Below, piece after piece: positions 41,573-50,222 of a stretch of DNA of 64,000 bases. A model generated the notes under the pieces. The model saw only the letters and a program-made list of their open reading frames with translations, had not been told where the DNA came from and did no database searches. The stretch covers positions 1,674,001 to 1,738,000 of the forward strand of contig NZ_CP132381.1 in the NCBI RefSeq assembly GCF_030758615.1, read 5' to 3'. Numbering within the stretch: position 1 is the stretch's first letter; each line of letters begins with the position of its first letter. A program made the translations under genes and the position numbers. This DNA is from Gilliamella apis (GTDB lineage: Bacteria; Pseudomonadota; Gammaproteobacteria; Enterobacterales; Orbaceae).

Positions 41573-44500
41573 TTATACAATTCTTTGTAATTGAGCATAC
41601 TTTAATGAACTTACCATAAAATGCAAACGATTGAGTACATTGACTTCACCTGCGCCATCATCAAAATCCAAATAGAGTAGATTCAATTTTGGATTAAGAT
41701 CACGCATACGTTTCTCAACCCCTTTAGAAACAACATGATTAGCAATGCAGCCAAATGGTTGCAAACTAATAACATTATTGATGCCATGCTCAGCAAAGGT
41801 CATAATTCCTGCAGGAATTAACCAACCCTCACCATATTGATTGGCTAAATTTAAAATTTCTTCTGCCTTTTTCGCCATATCACGAATATTATGAAATGGT
41901 TGATAGTGTTTAAAATCAGATAAAATCTGATTAGTTTGATCAATATACTTTTGCGCTACCTTTTCAAAAAAGTGAACAAAATAAGCGACGAAACTCTTGT
42001 TAACAATATAATTGTCAACATTACTATCATAGTTAACAAAACATTGTGCAAAAAACTCAATCATTGGCGGAATAACAGGTTCAATACCCTGATCAACTAG
42101 CCAATCAACACTATGTTGATTACCAAAACTGTTATATTTAACATAAATTTCACCAACAATACCAATTTGTGGGCAATCTTTATTTAATGTCTCGATTTGA
42201 TTGAAATGCTCTACCGCCTCTTTTAACAACGCAAAGATCGCCTTTTTGCCTTTATGTTGATTGATAAGTTGTTGTAATTTTCTAATATAAAGCTCTTTCA
42301 ATTGATTAGCTTGTTGTTTAAATTTGGCTCTAGGCGCAATCGAGTAGAACATCTTCGAAATCGAATCAGTAAATAACATCGCAAAAAACGTCGTTGGTAA
42401 AGTTTTTAGCCAATTAATTCTAAAACCTGGTTGCTCAATTTCATTAATATTACCGGTACTGAGTGACACGATAGGAATATCTTCGAAACCATTACTAATC
42501 ATTGCTTTCTTAATTAAAGAAAGATAACTACTCGCTCGACACTGTCCACCCGTTTGAGTAATGCCGATAGCCACTTCATCACGTTGATATTTACCTGAAT
42601 TAAGTGCTTTAATAATATCACCAACAATAATGGTCGCTGGATAGCATATCTCGTTATTGCAATATTTAAGTCCCCAATCAACCGAACTTTTATCTGGTTT
42701 TGGCAAGGTTTCAAGTTTATAACCTGACAACGCAAAAATCGGCGGTAATAGTGGTGAATAAAAATCGGAGATATAAGGTGCTAAAATAGTCCGTCTCTGT
42801 TTATCTTGTTTAGCAAAAATAGCCGTCTTTTTACGCTCAACAACTTTTAACGGTTGTTGGTGATTCATACGGATTGACTCAATAATCGAACGTAATCGCA
42901 ATCGTACCGAACCTGTTGCCGTGATCTCATCAATACGAATGATGGTGCACGTTTTACCTTTAGACTCTAAAATTGCTTTACATTCATCGGTGACAATCGC
43001 ATCAGGGCCACAACCAAACGAATTAAGTTGTACAAACTGAATATTTTTCGGTTGTTCAGCAACAAAACTAGCTGCTGCATATAAGCGATTTGGATAACTC
43101 CATTGTGAGCAAATTTGTAGTTCGGGTGATAATTGGCTGATCGCACCTAACACTGAATCTTCGGTTATTACATCGCAACCAAGCGCATTTAAGATCTCTG
43201 GCGTTTTATGATTAATTAAGCTATCACTATGATAAGGACGACCTGCCAAAATAAATACATAACGCCCCGTTTGTTTAGCATTATTCAGTACTTCAACCGC
43301 TTTGCTATACAGCGATTTTTTATATTCCGCTTGAGCAGCTAATGCATCAGAAAATGCTTGATTAGCTATCTTTTCTGCAATACCAAGCGAAGTTAAATAA
43401 TTAATACAGCCCTTTTTCAATAATTTTTGATTACTGAAATTGATCACTGGATAATCCAGTGGCACGTTATATTTTTGGTTAGGATTGATAGCACTATTTA
43501 CCACCTCAGCATAGCTACTGACAATTGGACAGTTATAGCTGTTAACTGCATTAGTAAACTGATCAGATTCAAACACCACCATCGGCATAAAAATACGATC
43601 AACCTTTTGCTCAATCAGCTCCATAATATGCCCATGAACCAATTTGGCAGGAAAACAGATACTATCCGACATTACTGTACCTGCGCCCTTTTCATAAATC
43701 TCATGCGTCGAGTATGGTGATAACGTTACATTAATACCACTATTGGTTAACAACGTGTGCCAAAATGGAAAATTTTCGTATTGTCCTAAAACACGAGGAA
43801 TACCAACATTGAGCTTAGATTCAGTATTATGGATATTGGTTCGCTCAAATAATAACGCATTTTTATAATCAAACATATTAAATGCATTTTTATCTTGATA
43901 TTGATTATTACTCAAAAAGCGTTCGCATTTATTACCAGAATAATAACGCTGACCATTGGCAAAACGATAAATCATAATATCACATTTATTTTCACACCCC
44001 TTACAGCGTGATGGTTTCGCTTTATTATCTTCAGCTTTATGTAGATTATCTAATCCAATAAATTGCGAAGGTGTTGGTTGTTGCTCATAATGGTTTTTTG
44101 CCACTAATGCTGCACCATAAGCCCCCATGAGTTCAGGAATATTTGAACTAGCAATTTGAGCCCCAGTTAACTGCTCTAAGGCACGAAACACCGCAGGATT
44201 TTTAAACGTCCCTCCTTGCACCACAATATGATCACCTAATTTGCGCATATCATGTAATTTCAGTACTTTATGAATGGCATTTTTAATCACTGAAAAAGCC
44301 AACCCTGCAGAAATATCGCCCATTGTTGCGTTTTCACGCAGTGCCTGTTTCACTTTTGAGTTCATAAAAACTGTGCAACGGGTACCCAGATCACAGGGAT
44401 TATTGGACTTACATGCTGCGTCAGCAAAATCAATAGTATTTGAATTGAGTGATTTTGCGAAGGTTTCAATAAATGAACCACAGCCAGAAGAACATGCTTC

Positions 44501-45847
44501 ATTTAACTCAATATGATTTACGACACCATTGGCAATAAAGATGGCTTTCATATCTTGACCACCAATATCCATGATAAAACTGACCTTAGGCTCAATATGT
44601 TTAGCAGCAGCAAAATGCGCCATTGTTTCGACTAGACCATCATCAATCGCAAAAGCGGCTTTTAGTAGTTCCTCACCATAACCAGTGACACCTGTGCGAG
44701 CAATAATAATCTCTTTACCTGATGCAGCAATCTCATCCTTTAATACCGTTAACCCTTTAATTAATGCGGTGATTGAGTGGCCATTATTAGGCGCATAATA
44801 AGTAAAAAGTAGCTCGTCATCCTCACTAATTAAGGTAATTTTAGTGGTAGTTGAACCGCTATCAATTCCCAAATACGCTTTCTGTTTTTGGTAAGCTGTT
44901 AAAGCTAGACGGGGGATTTGAATATAGTTGCGTTTTTGTTGCCAATCATCAAAAGACAAGGCTTGATTAAAAAGTGGTTTTAACCTAAAAGACTGATTGA
45001 CTTGAATCTTGGTTGAGGCATTTAATCTATCAATAAATTCAGTAAGTGTAAGTTGACTACGTTCAATTGCATGAATCGCTGCGCCCCAAGCGGACAACAA
45101 AGTAGGATGCTCGGTGGTAACTATCTGGTCTTCATTTAACTTTAGTGTCTCTAACGCGGCCTTGCCTAACGTTGGAATAAACGAAAACGGTCCACCAATC
45201 AACATTACTTTGGGTACGATATCATAACCACGAGCTAACGTATTGACCAATTGAATACAGACAGCATGTAAAACTGAATAGGCAATATTCTCTTTTGATA
45301 CATTACGGCTAATTAAATTTTGCACATCAGTCTTAGCAAATACACCACAACGTGATGCAATAGGAAAGACTTTATCATGTTGAGTTGCTAGAAGATCAAA
45401 TTCTTGTACTGGAGTATTGAGCAAGGTCGCCATCTGATCGATAAATGCCCCAGTACCTCCAGCACAACTACCATTCATTCGAATATCAGGCGGGCGGTCA
45501 GGAAAAAAGAAGATCATTTTACTATCTTCACCGCCAATATCGATTAACGTTCTAACCTCTGGATATTTGCGCTGCACCACTTCCGAAGCGGCAACCACCT
45601 CTTGAATAAAGGCGATATCGGCTTTTTCTGAAATACCCATCCCAGCAGAACCAGTCACCTTGACCGATAATACAATCTCTTCACCCAATTGTTGTTTAAT
45701 TTCATCTAATAGTGATAAAACTGTTGGAACAATATGGGTATTATGGCGAACATAATTGGTATAAACAAAATTATCTTGCTTATCAAGCACGACACATTTT
45801 GCTGTAGTAGATCCGACATCCAATCCAAGTCTATACATTTTTGGCAT
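41573..45847 (-). CDS. Giant 2-hydroxyacyl-CoA dehydratase activase/reductase-like protein
   Basis: About 1424 residues. Two tandem BcrA/HgdC ASKHA ATPase domains: the first (about 1-260) with YRLGLDVGSTTAKCVVLD, LIDIGGEDSK, NGSCAGGTGAF and ASRCGVFAKTDVQNL; the second (about 320-590) with YLGIDSGSTTTKITLI, MDIGGQDMKAIF and NEACSSGCGSF. A Cys-rich linker (CKGCENKCDI ... CERF, about 630-660) follows, then CoA-enzyme-activase/HgdB-like regions (HMEL..., GCGPDAIVTDE, GGQCRASSY, AEHGINNVISLQPFGCIANH). The paired Cys in the ATPase domains would hold a [4Fe-4S] cluster at the dimer interface. It is oxygen-sensitive redox chemistry, fitting gut anoxia. Start: ATG 45847 (GAG upstream) or GTG 45859. 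First gene of the ynb-type operon, 22 bases before ynbA. Confidence 0.85.
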   Translation of the reverse strand: MPKMYRLGLDVGSTTAKCVVLDKQDNFVYTNYVRHNTHIVPTVLSLLDEIKQQLGEEIVLSVKVTGSAGMGISEKADIAFIQEVVAASEVVQRKYPEVRTLIDIGGEDSKMIFFFPDRPPDIRMNGSCAGGTGAFIDQMATLLNTPVQEFDLLATQHDKVFPIASRCGVFAKTDVQNLISRNVSKENIAYSVLHAVCIQLVNTLARGYDIVPKVMLIGGPFSFIPTLGKAALETLKLNEDQIVTTEHPTLLSAWGAAIHAIERSQLTLTEFIDRLNASTKIQVNQSFRLKPLFNQALSFDDWQQKRNYIQIPRLALTAYQKQKAYLGIDSGSTTTKITLISEDDELLFTYYAPNNGHSITALIKGLTVLKDEIAASGKEIIIARTGVTGYGEELLKAAFAIDDGLVETMAHFAAAKHIEPKVSFIMDIGGQDMKAIFIANGVVNHIELNEACSSGCGSFIETFAKSLNSNTIDFADAACKSNNPCDLGTRCTVFMNSKVKQALRENATMGDISAGLAFSVIKNAIHKVLKLHDMRKLGDHIVVQGGTFKNPAVFRALEQLTGAQIASSNIPELMGAYGAALVAKNHYEQQPTPSQFIGLDNLHKAEDNKAKPSRCKGCENKCDIMIYRFANGQRYYSGNKCERFLSNNQYQDKNAFNMFDYKNALLFERTNIHNTESKLNVGIPRVLGQYENFPFWHTLLTNSGINVTLSPYSTHEIYEKGAGTVMSDSICFPAKLVHGHIMELIEQKVDRIFMPMVVFESDQFTNAVNSYNCPIVSSYAEVVNSAINPNQKYNVPLDYPVINFSNQKLLKKGCINYLTSLGIAEKIANQAFSDALAAQAEYKKSLYSKAVEVLNNAKQTGRYVFILAGRPYHSDSLINHKTPEILNALGCDVITEDSVLGAISQLSPELQICSQWSYPNRLYAAASFVAEQPKNIQFVQLNSFGCGPDAIVTDECKAILESKGKTCTIIRIDEITATGSVRLRLRSIIESIRMNHQQPLKVVERKKTAIFAKQDKQRRTILAPYISDFYSPLLPPIFALSGYKLETLPKPDKSSVDWGLKYCNNEICYPATIIVGDIIKALNSGKYQRDEVAIGITQTGGQCRASSYLSLIKKAMISNGFEDIPIVSLSTGNINEIEQPGFRINWLKTLPTTFFAMLFTDSISKMFYSIAPRAKFKQQANQLKELYIRKLQQLINQHKGKKAIFALLKEAVEHFNQIETLNKDCPQIGIVGEIYVKYNSFGNQHSVDWLVDQGIEPVIPPMIEFFAQCFVNYDSNVDNYIVNKSFVAYFVHFFEKVAQKYIDQTNQILSDFKHYQPFHNIRDMAKKAEEILNLANQYGEGWLIPAGIMTFAEHGINNVISLQPFGCIANHVVSKGVEKRMRDLNPKLNLLYLDFDDGAGEVNVLNRLHFMVSSLKYAQLQRIV

Positions 45848-46059
45848 AAACAAACTCACATTTGCAAAATTAGACTTAACCTATAAAAGGGTCACAAATA
45901 TTACTAAATAACTATATTTTTATTGTGGAATTATTATAGCGAAATCTTTCTAATTTTTAATCTATTTGTTTAAAAAATGACATTTTTGGATATTTTTGGA
46001 TATTTTTTGACTAATAAAAATTCAACGGAGTTTCAAATACAAAATCCGCTAAATTAACG

Positions 46060-46776
46060 TTATGCATTTGCCAAACCTTGCTTTGCCGTGGCAATAACGT
46101 TCTTTAAATCAACCCCTTGTGCTTTTGCAGCAAAAATGCAACCACAATAACACTGACGATAAACATCATACTCCTTACAAAGTTCGATAGATCGTTTATA
46201 ACCATTATTCTTCTTGAAATCAGAAGGCAGATAGTTTACCGAAAAAAGCTCTTGAATCTCAAAACCAATTTGATTAATTTTCTGGCTATTCTTTTTTGGA
46301 CTTAGCGTTAAAGCACTAGCGAAATAATCAAAGCCCAACTCTTGTGCTTTAATCGCCGCTAAATCTAATCGCATCTTATAACAAAGATGACAACGCTCAC
46401 CACCTTCTGGTGCATCACGTAGATGCTCAACCTTTTTAATAAATTCTGCTGGTTGATACGGAGCTTCTAAAAACTGAACATTGTTGCCGGTTTTTTGATT
46501 GAAATCAGCAATAAATTTTTGTTGCACAACACTACGATACTCATATTCTACTCGCGGGTGAATATTCGAATTAGCAAAATAGATAGTAATATCTGCATAC
46601 TGAGCCAAATACTCCAGTACATAAGTACTACATGGTGCACAGCAACTATGAATAAGTAACTTTGGTCGCGCTGATGCTAACTGCCAATCAGCAATCACCT
46701 CTTTCAAAACTGAATCGTAGTTTACTTTATTATGTGGATTTAATTTTTCAAGAATATCTTTGGCATTAATTAACAT
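46060..46776 (-). CDS. queH: Epoxyqueuosine reductase QueH
   Basis: A 238-residue iron-sulfur enzyme for the last step of queuosine synthesis in tRNA (epoxyqueuosine to queuosine), the non-homologous replacement of QueG. Cysteine pairs are visible: HSCCAPCSTYV (about 42-52), RCHLCYKMRLDLA and YRQCYCGCIFAA near the C-terminus. Length is normal. Monocistronic, upstream of the CRISPR array. Confidence 0.92.
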   Translation of the reverse strand: MLINAKDILEKLNPHNKVNYDSVLKEVIADWQLASARPKLLIHSCCAPCSTYVLEYLAQYADITIYFANSNIHPRVEYEYRSVVQQKFIADFNQKTGNNVQFLEAPYQPAEFIKKVEHLRDAPEGGERCHLCYKMRLDLAAIKAQELGFDYFASALTLSPKKNSQKINQIGFEIQELFSVNYLPSDFKKNNGYKRSIELCKEYDVYRQCYCGCIFAAKAQGVDLKNVIATAKQGLANA

Positions 46777-46916
46777 TAGGACTCTTTCAAGTATATGGCT
46801 GATTGATGAATTTTAAGGCGCGTATAATATAGTGATCTGCTTAAGCGTTCAAGTTTAAGTTACAATTTTGTTTTTCGGAATTAACATTTAATTTTTTCGC
46901 TAAATTTGCGGTTATT

Positions 46917-46940
46917 AAAAACCCTTTTCCTCAAATTTTT
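46917..46940 (+). repeat. Dispersed intergenic repeat
   Basis: AAAACCCTTTTCCTCAAATTTTT, same signature as the element at 2124; about 90 bases before the CRISPR array. Confidence 0.45.
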
Positions 46941-47029
46941 AAATGCCAATTTCATCATTTTGCAGCAGTCAAAAAGTGACAAATGCCTAAATCATGAGTT
47001 AGACATTTTTAATAAACTGTTTCTAGAAA

Positions 47030-47237
47030 ATTTTTGAATAACTATGCGGCAGTGAACAACATTTAATTATTTATTTTTGGCTGTTAATTTTTCTAAACTA
47101 CCTACTCGGCAGTGAACTTGTCGGATGATGCTATTTGCTCATTGGTAGGTTTCTAAACTACCTACTCGGCAGTGAACTCGCAATTGAACAAAATCAAGAT
47201 ACCCCCAAGTTTCTAAACTACCTACTCGGCAGTGAAC
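47030..47237 (-). CRISPR. Short orphan CRISPR array, type I-F-like repeat
   Basis: Three identical 28-base repeats (47090-47117, 47150-47177, 47210-47237) plus one degenerate terminal repeat (47030-47057, about 20 of 28 bases matching). All three spacers are exactly 32 bases. On the minus strand the repeat reads GTTCACTGCCGAGTAGGTAG followed by TTTAGAAA, the type I-F pattern. The degenerate repeat marks the old end, so the leader side is at 47238 and above, and transcription runs on the minus strand. No cas gene lies in the window. Confidence 0.92.
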
Positions 47238-47964
47238 AAGAACATTATACACAATAAACTTTGTTCAGAAAAAGAATAATAACCAATTTATAACTAAAAA
47301 ACCTTTTTTCACACCCATTTATAATTGTTTGATTTTAAATGAATTATAAGTGTCGGTAAAAAAAGGGTTGTTTTACTAATGTTGTCTAATTACAGACAAA
47401 ACATTATTCCATTTATCAATTATATTTTTTGCTTTAATATGCGCTGTTTCTCGCTCAATAATTAATTTTGGGCTAGTTCGACATTGAGTAAAAAAGAGTC
47501 TTTAAAACTCGAATCTAGTGCTCATAATGCAGGCTTTATTAATTCTATTTGAGAATGCATTCTTTCTAATATCCATATAACCACGATAAGTCATATCAAT
47601 CATCATCAAATAAAAAATTGCGAGCATGATTTGATCATGATTATTTTGTAAAAAACAGATTTAAAAAACTTTTATTTTCGATAAAAAAGCATCAAAATAA
47701 TATGTATTTATACTTGCGTTAAATCTATACTTGGCTTTATATTTAATATAATGAAACAAATTGATAAGTTGGTAGCTATCGATTTTTGAATTTGTTCCCT
47801 GAATATTCACTGTCTTTAACACTTTCTTTTCATACCATTTATACTAAAATATTAAATTAATTTTTTGTGACGGCATGTTATTTATAATAATTTGAGCAAT
47901 AAGAAACCGCACTATTGGCGGTTTGAGTAAATTTTTTAACGACCTAATCTGTAGTTAACTAAAA
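47238..47964. other. CRISPR leader side and gene-poor region
   Basis: 727 bases without a convincing gene. The first 100 or so are AT-rich and include paired AACCTTTTTT/AAAAAAAGGGTT tracts, suitable for a CRISPR leader. On the minus strand 47606-47502 encodes a 34-codon fragment (MMIDMTYRGYMDIRKNAF...) with more open frame behind it after a stop; it looks like decayed coding DNA, unidentified. Confidence 0.5.
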
Positions 47965-48669
47965 TCATGGTGTTGGCATTGTAGTAGTGCGGTTTTCTTC
48001 TGTAATATTCGCTTTAACTAATGCTGTTACTTCATCGAAATCTGATTTATTCTGCATAAGTTCACTAAATGTTTTATATTTGTCTAATGTATTAGGTTTT
48101 TGAATATCGAATTTCCATAATGCTAAATAAAAGGTCTCTATCGGTGATGACGGTTTATCGTCTTTTTCTAATTTATTGATTTTTGACATTGTTACTTCAA
48201 AATATTTTTGAAAATAATCGTCAGACTTAACACAATTTTTTAATATCGGAAAACTGAGATTATCTTTAGTACCGACGCAGATTAAATCTAATTTGTTACC
48301 TTCACTAATTTCTTTCGCATCATCTTTATTTTTCAACTCTAGCAATACATATTCAAATTGATTTTTACCATTTGCCACGACGAAGGGTTCACCACTTAAA
48401 TCAGTTTTTAAGCCTGAAGCTGAAGTTTTAATATTAACATTTTGATTATTATATGTCTTTTCATATTTATATTGGTTGTTGTTATACTCGCTAATTAATT
48501 GTAAAGCATTTACAGTAGGTATCGCATGACGAATATTTGAATTTCCTTCATTTCTAAAAATGGAAATATCACCTTTTAAAATCTGTTCTGTGAGTCTTTT
48601 TGCATTATCATTAGCAAATGAATTAAAACTAAGTAAAGTCAATATAGAGACAACAATTATTTTTTTCAT
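47965..48669 (-). CDS. Exported protein of unknown function
   Basis: A 234-residue protein with a clear signal peptide (MKKIIVVSILTLLSFNSFANDN, cleavage after SFA). The mature part is hydrophilic with Lys/Asp/Asn-rich stretches, two Cys (CVGTKDNLSFPILKNC) that could form a periplasmic disulfide, and a C-terminal Thr/Pro tail. No family recognised. It stands alone. Confidence 0.6.
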   Translation of the reverse strand: MKKIIVVSILTLLSFNSFANDNAKRLTEQILKGDISIFRNEGNSNIRHAIPTVNALQLISEYNNNQYKYEKTYNNQNVNIKTSASGLKTDLSGEPFVVANGKNQFEYVLLELKNKDDAKEISEGNKLDLICVGTKDNLSFPILKNCVKSDDYFQKYFEVTMSKINKLEKDDKPSSPIETFYLALWKFDIQKPNTLDKYKTFSELMQNKSDFDEVTALVKANITEENRTTTMPTP

Positions 48670-49206
48670 GTTTCATTTCCATTCAAAACAAATGGAAACA
48701 AAATATCAAAAAAATCATTGTTTTTCAAATTTTTCTTCCACGCAAATTTATTTACTTATGCCAATAAGTAGCGTATAAATCCCTATTGTACTCAATAGAT
48801 TTGAATTTATTGTCACCATTATACTTTGGATAGTTTCGGTTCAACTAGGATAAGCAAATCAATGCGATTTGCGGATTACAATGCGTTGTTCCTTCGATAC
48901 CTTTATCATTTTTGTGGCCTGCCTATGATTGTTTTTGTCATTGACATTATGTACCGTTCATTATTTGCAAGCGCTTTATCTTTTGGAATAGCAACAAGCG
49001 CCTAATCTTAAATAAACCTATCGATGTTATTGTTTGTTCTATAAACTATCTATACTGCAATGCACTAGACCACAATATGCTATAAATGTTGTTGGTAAAA
49101 AGGCAAAGTCTAATTTTACCAATAAAAACCTTTTTTTGAGCTATTCTTCAATATGTTGATTTTTAAATATTTTATTTTAAGTCAAAAAAATAATTAGTAA
49201 TAGGAT

Positions 49207-49460
49207 GTTTTAGATTTCAAAAATCCCGTTCCTCAAATTTTTTATTCGATCTATTTCGGACGTTTTGCTGTTTGATGGCTATTTCTATACGGCGATTACA
49301 TCCGAGTAAAGAAGGTTTGCGTAACTGTCTTCCGTCATCGTTCGCTTTTAACGCACTGGCTGTATTTTTTCCTGACAAACAACTGCTTTGTCATGATAAT
49401 CTCACTCAATTGTCAGCACTTTGCTAATGTCACTAAACAAGACTCATCATATTGATTTGT
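49207..49460 (+). repeat. Small-ORF repeat element, copy A
   Basis: Begins with the dispersed signature (CCCGTTCCTCAAATTTTTT at 49225), then GGACGTTTTG and TGGCTATTT, then a block containing TTCGCTTTTAACGC and a final TGTCAGCAC. The same blocks occur in the same order on the minus strand at 51930 down to 51640 (copy B). The two copies form a long, diverged inverted pair around the lipoprotein and yeeO genes. Confidence 0.6.
49275..49427 (+). CDS. Small ORF inside repeat element A
   Basis: A 50-codon frame (starts MAISIRRLHPSKEG; core CLPSSFAFNALAVFFPDKQ; end DNLTQLSALC). The core LP-[SP]-[SA]-FAFNA and the LTxLS ending reappear in copy B on the opposite strand. From memory, phage-associated Icd/Ash-like small proteins carry a similar FAFNA...LTQLSA pattern, so this may be a prophage-derived remnant. 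There is no clear ribosome site, so translation is unproven. Confidence 0.35.
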   Translation: MAISIRRLHPSKEGLRNCLPSSFAFNALAVFFPDKQLLCHDNLTQLSALC

Positions 49461-49530
49461 AATAAAGTAATATACTTTTATCTGATTTGATTATTTAAAT
49501 TTTGATTTACTTATAATAATTTAAGAAATA

Positions 49531-49556
49531 AAAGAACCTGCAATACAGGTTCTTTT
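49531..49556 (-). terminator. Terminator after lipoprotein gene
   Basis: AAAGAACCTG (49531-49540), five-base loop, CAGGTTCTTT; T-rich on both sides, lying just downstream of the minus-strand lipoprotein gene. Confidence 0.75.
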
Positions 49557-49568
49557 TAAACTTTTGAA

Positions 49569-49997
49569 TCATTGATATAAAGTTGTTGGAATTATGTCAG
49601 TGTTTCCATTTTGGTCTATAAATAATCTAAAGATTTTTTTCTCATTGTTATTTAAATTAAAATCACGTTCACGACGGGGAGCATTAAAACTACACAATCC
49701 GTGACCTTGTATAGATGCACCAATAATAACTTCACCAGCAGGCAGATAAAAAGTTGCCCTTTCTTTAGTTTCAAACTTAGCAACTTCTTGCCCATTTAAA
49801 AATAAATTTATGTAACATCCACTACCAGTCAATCCTTTATCTCTGATAAACACTAATGTCGCATTATTATCTAGTTTAGTTTGATGATTGAATATTCTTG
49901 CTTCTGGTACTTGTTTTATTTCATGTTCAGCTGGTGGTCTAGTAGAACATCCAATTAAAACTAAGGTTAAAAAGCCACCAACCAATAATTTCTTCAT
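49569..49997 (-). CDS. Lipoprotein, DUF2846-like
   Basis: A 142-residue lipoprotein: signal peptide with lipobox LIGC (lipidated Cys about residue 17). The mature part, TLVFIRDKGLTGSGCYINLFLNGQEVAKFETKERATFYLPAGE (in parts, about 48-92), has the DUF2846 layout (variable arginine-rich end, short beta domain) as I recall it. Probably anchored in the outer membrane, facing the periplasm. Function unknown. Confidence 0.7.
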   Translation of the reverse strand: MKKLLVGGFLTLVLIGCSTRPPAEHEIKQVPEARIFNHQTKLDNNATLVFIRDKGLTGSGCYINLFLNGQEVAKFETKERATFYLPAGEVIIGASIQGHGLCSFNAPRRERDFNLNNNEKKIFRLFIDQNGNTDIIPTTLYQ

Positions 49998-50052
49998 ACC
50001 TTTCCTCCAAAAATTTTTAGCAATGGTATTTTATTTATTTAATTTTGACAAT

Positions 50053-50076
50053 AAAACTCCATTCCTCAATTTATTT
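50053..50076 (+). repeat. Dispersed intergenic repeat, degenerate
   Basis: AAAACTCCATTCCTCAATTT, a weaker copy of the 2124-type signature, just upstream of yeeO. Confidence 0.3.
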
Positions 50077-50222
50077 ATAATTTATAAGCCTTGAAATAGA
50101 GCTACGCTCTATTGATAATGATAATTATTAATTTTGATTCTTTTATAAAACTTAATTTCATTTTTAGCAAATAAAGGCGTTATAATATACTCAATTTTCT
50201 AAATAAAATTTTAGGCCTGAAA

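Larger units (their letters stand above)
48670..49568. other. Gene-poor region with small ORFs and repeat DNA
   Basis: About 900 bases. It holds a 47-codon plus-strand ORF at 48862-49005 (starts MRFADYNALF, rich in aromatic and small residues, unrecognised), a dispersed repeat at 49221, the 50-codon element ORF at 49275 and a terminator at 49531. Base composition is less AT-rich than the flanks between 48850 and 49430, which suggests foreign or remnant coding DNA. Confidence 0.5.

Noticed and set aside
42514..42735. Many short frames antisense to or inside long genes
   Set aside because: They overlap well-recognised proteins in other frames, lack ribosome sites and show no family likeness; treated as shadows.
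47974..47985. Pasteurellaceae-type DNA uptake sequence (AAGTGCGGT)
   Set aside because: Only an imperfect AGTGCGGTT was noticed, and no repeated occurrences stand out in the window.
46777..48000. cas genes near the CRISPR array
   Set aside because: Both strands around the array were read; only queH and an exported unknown protein are present.
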